The position numbers and the translations under genes were made by a program. 64,000 nt of DNA from Synchiropus splendidus. Its lineage: Eukaryota > Chordata > Actinopteri > Syngnathiformes > Callionymidae. Shown here one piece after another: positions 59,087 through 64,000 of the stretch (positions are counted from its first letter, which is position 1; each line of letters opens with the position of its first letter). Below the pieces are notes generated by a model. It ran no database searches and was not told where the DNA came from. It saw only the letters and a list, made by a program, of their open reading frames with translations. The stretch is from the NCBI RefSeq assembly GCF_027744825.2, contig NC_071335.1:27555001-27619000 (forward strand), written 5' to 3'.

Positions 59087-60780
59087 GTTGGAGGCGGGTC
59101 AGTGGCAGGCAAGGTCCAGTGGAAGACAGCAGACAGGTTCTGTGCAGCAGAGCCTTGAAGATAAGAGGTCAAACATTAACTTCAGCAGGTTCACATTCTT
59201 GACCCCTCCCACACCCATTTACTGTAAGTTCTTCCACTGAGTGGAAAACACGCTTCACTTTCCTCCACGTTCCACTCATTATTTTAGGACCTTTCTATCG
59301 ATGTTTCTGAAATAAATACTTGGCCATGTTTCTTCATCGATGCTGGTCGACACCAGTGAGACAGAGTCACACTGCAGTCAACACCCATGTGACACAATAA
59401 ACCGACCAACCCACCGTGGCATTACAGCTAACGGCTAACATGGAACAAATGTATGCTACCCAGACTGTTTTGGAACAAGGACTATAATGTTTTCTTTCTT
59501 CCTGTTTACAAATATTACAACATATCGCCGTACTCACAGTATTTATCGTACTGGCTCTTCTGTCCCTGGATTCGTATCATGTTGGGCATGTCGGCCAGTT
59601 GCAGCGCATGTGTGGTGGCCCAGGTCTTCTTGGGGGCCCAAAGCGCTATTTGAGCTACAGAAGGTCATGTGAAGAAGTCATGCAGATGATTCTATACTGT
59701 GACTCTGCATGCTGGTCATGTGAACAAAATGTCAAGTTCAAGGTTGCTGGGTTCAAAATATTGGATAACATGATGTGCTGCGAGACTGACTTTGTTTGAA
59801 GGCCCACTTGTTGTTATGCTGATTGGTTATTGGACTTTCATTTGTTCAGATTTCGTTTATTGGTGATGCTTCATGTTTCCACACTACTGAATGCACCGCA
59901 GTTGTTCCGATGACACGTTTCCCTCCTGTCGCAGGATGGTGGCTGCATATACTTTTTTCACGTTTTAATGAACCAGAGAAAATTGAAATGAAGGACTTGA
60001 TGGCACATTCTACCTCATGCGCAACTTTTACATCCGCAAAATATGAGGTTTGTCATCGGGCTGTTTGCAAAGTGTACGTGCGTTCTACTCCGCGGTCTGT
60101 GGAACAACGCGTCGTGACTGGCTGGCATGTATTGGTCATTGCTTTCATTGCATAGTGCACCAAAACAAGAGTCAACTCACCAGCAGACAGTTATACACAC
60201 CCGATGACTATTGTATTCATTTGCTGCATGGAATAAAGCAATCGTGACCTCGAGACCTGTATCTGGGTTTCAAACACCTTTCTGCTCTAACCGGTTTAAC
60301 TCCTGGAAACAATCTCCACAAATCTCCTTCTCAGCCTTCGTTCACACAGTTAACTTTATTTTGTTCTATTTTGTTCTTTATTTAGTTCTGAAACAAGTCA
60401 GTTTCAACAAAATCGGGGGATAGAAGTCGCACCACCAGCTCATGGCCCACTTCAATGGCACGACTCTTGAGACGCCACAACAAAGAGGGCGAGAAAACTC
60501 CTGAGGCCTTTCTGCCCGACGCTTGTGCTTGAATGGCAAGAATCATGGGTGTGAAAAGGTTCAAGACAGAAGAGAATATGTGATCTGTGTTCCTGTTGTT
60601 CTGGTTTCACGCTGTCTCGGCCGTCAGTCCAGTCACTCAGAAGACATTCTTCACGTGCAGTCACGGGCCACCTGGGGGCGGGGTCCTGCTATGGTGTGTC
60701 AATCCCAATGTAGAAGCTCTTACTGTCTCAGTGGAGTTGATTTACCCACAAAACAAAAAACAAGAGAGTCTGTACAAGCA
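59087..60780. other. Spacer between relic D and GIMAP-E, with the D promoter remnant
   Basis: The first 180 bp keep the promoter-like block shared with GIMAP-A and GIMAP-E (about 59213-59264). Beyond this I saw no gene; short open frames on both strands lack domains. Confidence 0.45.
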
Positions 60781-60786
60781 TTTATT
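60781..60786 (-). terminator. Poly(A) signal, candidate for GIMAP-E
   Basis: AATAAA on the minus strand, about 85 bases after the GIMAP-E stop codon. Confidence 0.55.
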
Positions 60787-60868
60787 AGTGATAATAGTTA
60801 GGTCAATTTCTAGCCATCGACAGTAGGATGTTGGGGGAGGATTTAGGAATGAAGCAGCGGGACCTTTT

Positions 60869-62906
60869 TCAACGCATGCTCAGATTTATATTCAGACTCC
60901 CGACGTAGCAGCAGCTCTCCGCTTCCTTCCTGGCTGCTTCTTCATACTGCGTTTGCATCTCCTTCTTTCTTTCTTCAATCTCCTTGGCTACCTTTTCTCC
61001 CAGCTCCTTCCTCTTCTCTTCTATTTTCTTCTTCTCATCCTCCCACTGTTTTTGGGCTCGCTCTCTCTCCGCCTCATATTTGGCCCTTTCCTCCATCATC
61101 ATTTTCTCCAGCCTCTGCCTGCCTTGCTCCTGTTCAGCCTCCATGATGGCTTTCATTGTCTCCATCTCCTGGTTTAATTTAGCTTTCACGTCTTCCTCAA
61201 TCTTCTGTTTCTCCCGGAGGATCTTCTCGGCCATCTTTGCAAGTATACGCTGTTTTTCCCTCTCGATGATTCTCTCCGCCTCCTGGAACATGCCGTTGGT
61301 GTAGTGGCTTCCTCCGTTCTTCTGCATGATTCGGTGGATCTTCTGCAGCAGCTGAACGACCTGGGAGCGATCTGGGGACTTGTTGTTGAAGACCTGGTAC
61401 TCGCCGTTACATCTTCTCACCAGTTCCAGAAGCTCCGGACAGTCATTCAGGAACTCCTCCAAGCTTCCTGGTAGCTGGTCTCCATGAGTGAAGAGCACCA
61501 TGCTGTACCTGTCAGCTGCTGGACCGAAGATCTCTTGGATCTTCTGCACCGTCTGCTGCTCTTCATCAGTGAACCTCCCCAGCTTGACCACCACCAGGAA
61601 GACGTGAGGTCCGGGAGAGGCGAACCTGATGCACTGGCCGATGTCTTTGGTGGTCTGGCCCATGCCGAACCTGGTGTCGAAGAGCCCCGGGGTGTCGATG
61701 ACGGCCACCTTCTGCCCGCACACCTCGGCTTCTGCCTTGGAGCAGTTGATGGTCAAAGACCTGGCACTGAACTTGGATTCAAAGTACTTCCCCCCCAGAA
61801 TGACATTCCCAGATGAGCTCTTCCCATTCCCAGTTCTCCCCACCAGCACCATCCTCATCACCTGGTCATTGGTCACGAAGGAGCCTGAGAAACAAAGAGA
61901 GGGATGACGGCACTCTCAGTGATGGACCGAGGTCTGAGAGTGACCACAGTCTGAGTCACTCACTGCTGTGCTCCTCCTGCTGCAGGGCCCTCAGCTGCTC
62001 CACTGTCATGCCTGAGAGACACAGAAGAAGCTGCTCATGCGTCGATTTGACAGACGCCGGAACACAAACAATGGATCACGGGAAAGTTTCACTGTTTTAA
62101 TAACAACATTAACGCACAAACATCTTTGATTGAGATTAGATTAGACGCTTTAAATACTGCAGTGATTGCTGTTTCTGTATCGATATGCTTCTTTTCATTT
62201 GTCCTTGCGTCCCTTGTCAGTCAATGCATGTAAACAGAGCGTTTGAGTGAGGTGGAAATATTGTAAACTTAAACCAAATTTGAGTCGATAAATACAAACA
62301 TTCAAAAGTGATAAGCTGCAACATAGGCGTCAGTTTAGACGGGGCGGAGGTCCCACCCGCACCTCTTTTTTTTTGTCAAGGTTCGTTTTGTACCCACTGC
62401 GCACAAGCGTCCCTAATTTCAGAAGTATAGAAAATTCCGATACTCATGAACGCATCTTCCGCATGTCTTCTAGATACGTCGATCCGGCGTCACCCGAGAG
62501 ACAGAGAAATGAGGAAAAGGTGCGACAGCTAACCGGAGTTGAGACACGCGTGGTGAGGTTCATGAGAAGCATATTCTTGGTTTATTTCAGCCTGATCAAC
62601 TCAAACAGGTAGCGCAGGTAGCTATGGTGGCCTGAAGAGGACAAACTGTCACTGACGATGGCTTTACAGAAGTTTAAAAAAGTTATTTTTCACTCAAAAC
62701 ACGTGAAGCATGTTGTGTCGCAGACACTTTGTTTTGATTCACATAATAATAATAATTAACATACTTCGCCCTCCTCCGCCCCCCACATCTTCTGACAACA
62801 GACCGAGGCCCTGGAGCTGCGATGTTAGTGCGCGAGATCTGCCAGGGACACGCACACACTCACCCAGCTTTGAGACGATTTCCTCGAGTCCTCCCTCCAA
62901 GTCCAT
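60869..62906 (-). CDS. GIMAP-E: AIG1-type GTPase with extended C-terminus (3 coding exons, 368 aa)
   Basis: Coding exons from 5' to 3': 62906-62864 (MDLEGGLEEIVSKL), 62011-61964 (same peptide as in GIMAP-A), 61884-60869; sum 1107 nt with agreeing phases. The G domain is nearly identical to GIMAP-A over about 560 bases but its P-loop reads GRTGNGKSSSG, so Lys is replaced by Arg after the first Gly and the residues after GKS differ. DTPGLFD, LGRFTDEEQQ, THGD and NNK are intact. The coiled coil differs clearly from that of A. Where A stops after Ser-Cys-Cys, E has TAC in place of TAG and runs on for 13 residues (YVGSLNINLSMR follows the two cysteines), so the cysteines are no longer terminal. 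Otherwise it looks functional. Confidence 0.92.
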
Positions 62907-63060
62907 GTTCGAGTCAGGTCAGCGGCAGGTCCAGGAGAAAGGATCTGTGCGAGTGAGGGAGCCGCAGCGTCTGCGAACTGACTTTAAGCGGTGCCCCCCT
63001 CCCGCACCCATTTACTGGAACTGCTTCCCTTTTGCTTTCATTTTCCTCCGCGCCTCCTGC
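62907..63060 (-). promoter_or_regulatory. GIMAP-E upstream region with ISRE-like site
   Basis: On the minus strand GGAGGAAAATGAAAGCA lies at 63032-63048, with two GAAA cores two bases apart, about 130 bp before the start codon. It is preceded in genomic order by the block ccatttactggaactgcttcc, which matches the corresponding segment upstream of A and D. Confidence 0.5.
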
Positions 63061-63436
63061 TGTCACTTCATGAGTCGGCAGCTGCTCCAGGACAAGGAGC
63101 TGAAACAGAGACCGTGATTCTGAGTCTTTTTCTGGCTCCCTACTTTACCAGAGCTCCTTTCTCCAAATACACATTACTTTTGTACAAGTAAACTTTTATT
63201 TCAAATACACCGTTCTAGTGTTTGAACTGAAAATACTGTGCAGAAAGAGCATGCAGAGAAACTGCTGGTTTATCCTTACCATCGGTTCAGTCCTCATACT
63301 TGACACCAGACCCTCTTCTCCTCATCTTAAACATCATTCAAAATGATTTTTCATCACCACAAATCGACTTGACTCCACTGTATACAGACCAGGTTTGGAC
63401 AGTTTACTTCGAATGGAAGTAGACACCACAGACAGA

Positions 63437-63465
63437 TGTGTGTGTGTGTGTGTGTGTGTGTGTGT
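63437..63465. repeat. GT microsatellite
   Basis: About 14 GT units, read directly. Confidence 0.95.
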
Positions 63466-63469
63466 CGCA

Positions 63470-64000
63470 GAGCAGCGGACATCAACTATAAGCCACGTTA
63501 TTGCTCAAGTCATCTTTTTATTACCAGATTATTGCACGTTTTCTAGCTCGACTGTGTAACAGAAGAAACATCAAACTGCTGAGAACATTCAAAACCAACT
63601 GCACGCCTCACCTGGTCCACCTCCCAAGCACAGACACACACGTTGTGCTTCCTATGCCACGCCAGAGTAACGACACACACGTTCCTAACCGAGGAGTTAT
63701 AGTACACAAACTCGTTCACCGACACAAAAGAGTTACAAGCTCAGAGCAGGCAAGAGATCACACACAAGTTGAGAAGCAGCGACACACTCTGGCTCACACT
63801 CACCAAGTGGAAAGACCTTTTATGAACTTGTATAAATATTTCTAGTCATTACAAATCAGTGGACGGAATCACTTTCATTTAGAGTTAAAAAGCAGGCGGT
63901 GAAAATCCGACAGTCTAGTGAGCAGCGAGTCACACAGCGACGTCACCGTGAGCAAAACTATTTACAACAAATGCTTCCACTCCAAACCCTTCCACACAAC
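63470..64000. other. Right edge, no gene recognised
   Basis: An AATAAA on the minus strand at 63517-63522 could belong to the 3' end of a minus-strand gene outside the window. The open frame at 63501-63845 is rich in ACAC-derived His/Thr and looks noncoding. Confidence 0.35.

Noticed and set aside
1..64000. CRISPR arrays, operons, ribosome binding sites
   Set aside because: The window is eukaryotic; no direct-repeat and spacer array is present, and bacterial signals do not apply.

Overview
The window looks like a piece of a compact teleost fish nuclear genome. It has spliced vertebrate genes with short GT-AG introns, CpG-bearing gene starts, fish-type hAT and LINE fragments and many CA/GT microsatellites. 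No database search was possible. Names come from protein motifs read in the translated exons, and all exon borders were placed by eye from splice signals and reading-frame phase.

Layout. 1-5150: no gene recognised; a CpG-rich, CCAAT-bearing stretch near 600-840 may be a promoter. 5160-16243 (minus): brd4, the long BET protein with both bromodomains, ET domain and the P-TEFb-binding C-terminus. Twenty coding exons join without a frame break to 1335 residues. Its promoter is probably near 19.7 kb. 21000-28650 (minus): akap8l, 599 residues from 11 exons. brd4 followed by akap8/akap8l on the same strand matches the order on human 19p13.12. 30.4-45.0 kb (plus): glis2, a Gli-similar factor with five C2H2 fingers, six coding exons and 478 residues; a probable noncoding first exon lies 12 kb upstream. 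48336-49876 (plus): a two-exon B3GALT2-like glycosyltransferase (GT31), 363 residues.

50.9-62.9 kb: a cluster of five GIMAP (AIG1-type GTPase) units. A is on minus (50945-52689), B on plus (53382-54934), C on plus (55562-57201), D is a minus-strand relic without a GTPase domain (57832-59086), and E is on minus (60869-62906). A, D and E share a 5' gene structure, and A and E are nearly identical across the G domain. B and C have a single short first coding exon. The four intact proteins end in different possible lipid-attachment tails. All five units carry an IRF/ISRE-like motif (core TTCACTTTCC on the plus strand, TTCATTTTCC in E) close upstream of the start. This suggests that a duplicated, perhaps interferon-responsive, immune GTPase cluster has diversified mainly in its membrane anchor and P-loop. 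It is the most interesting part of the window.

The left part holds chromatin and nuclear-matrix regulators (BRD4, AKAP8L) and a transcription factor (GLIS2). The right part is a fast-evolving immune-type cluster with duplication, loss and probable gene conversion.
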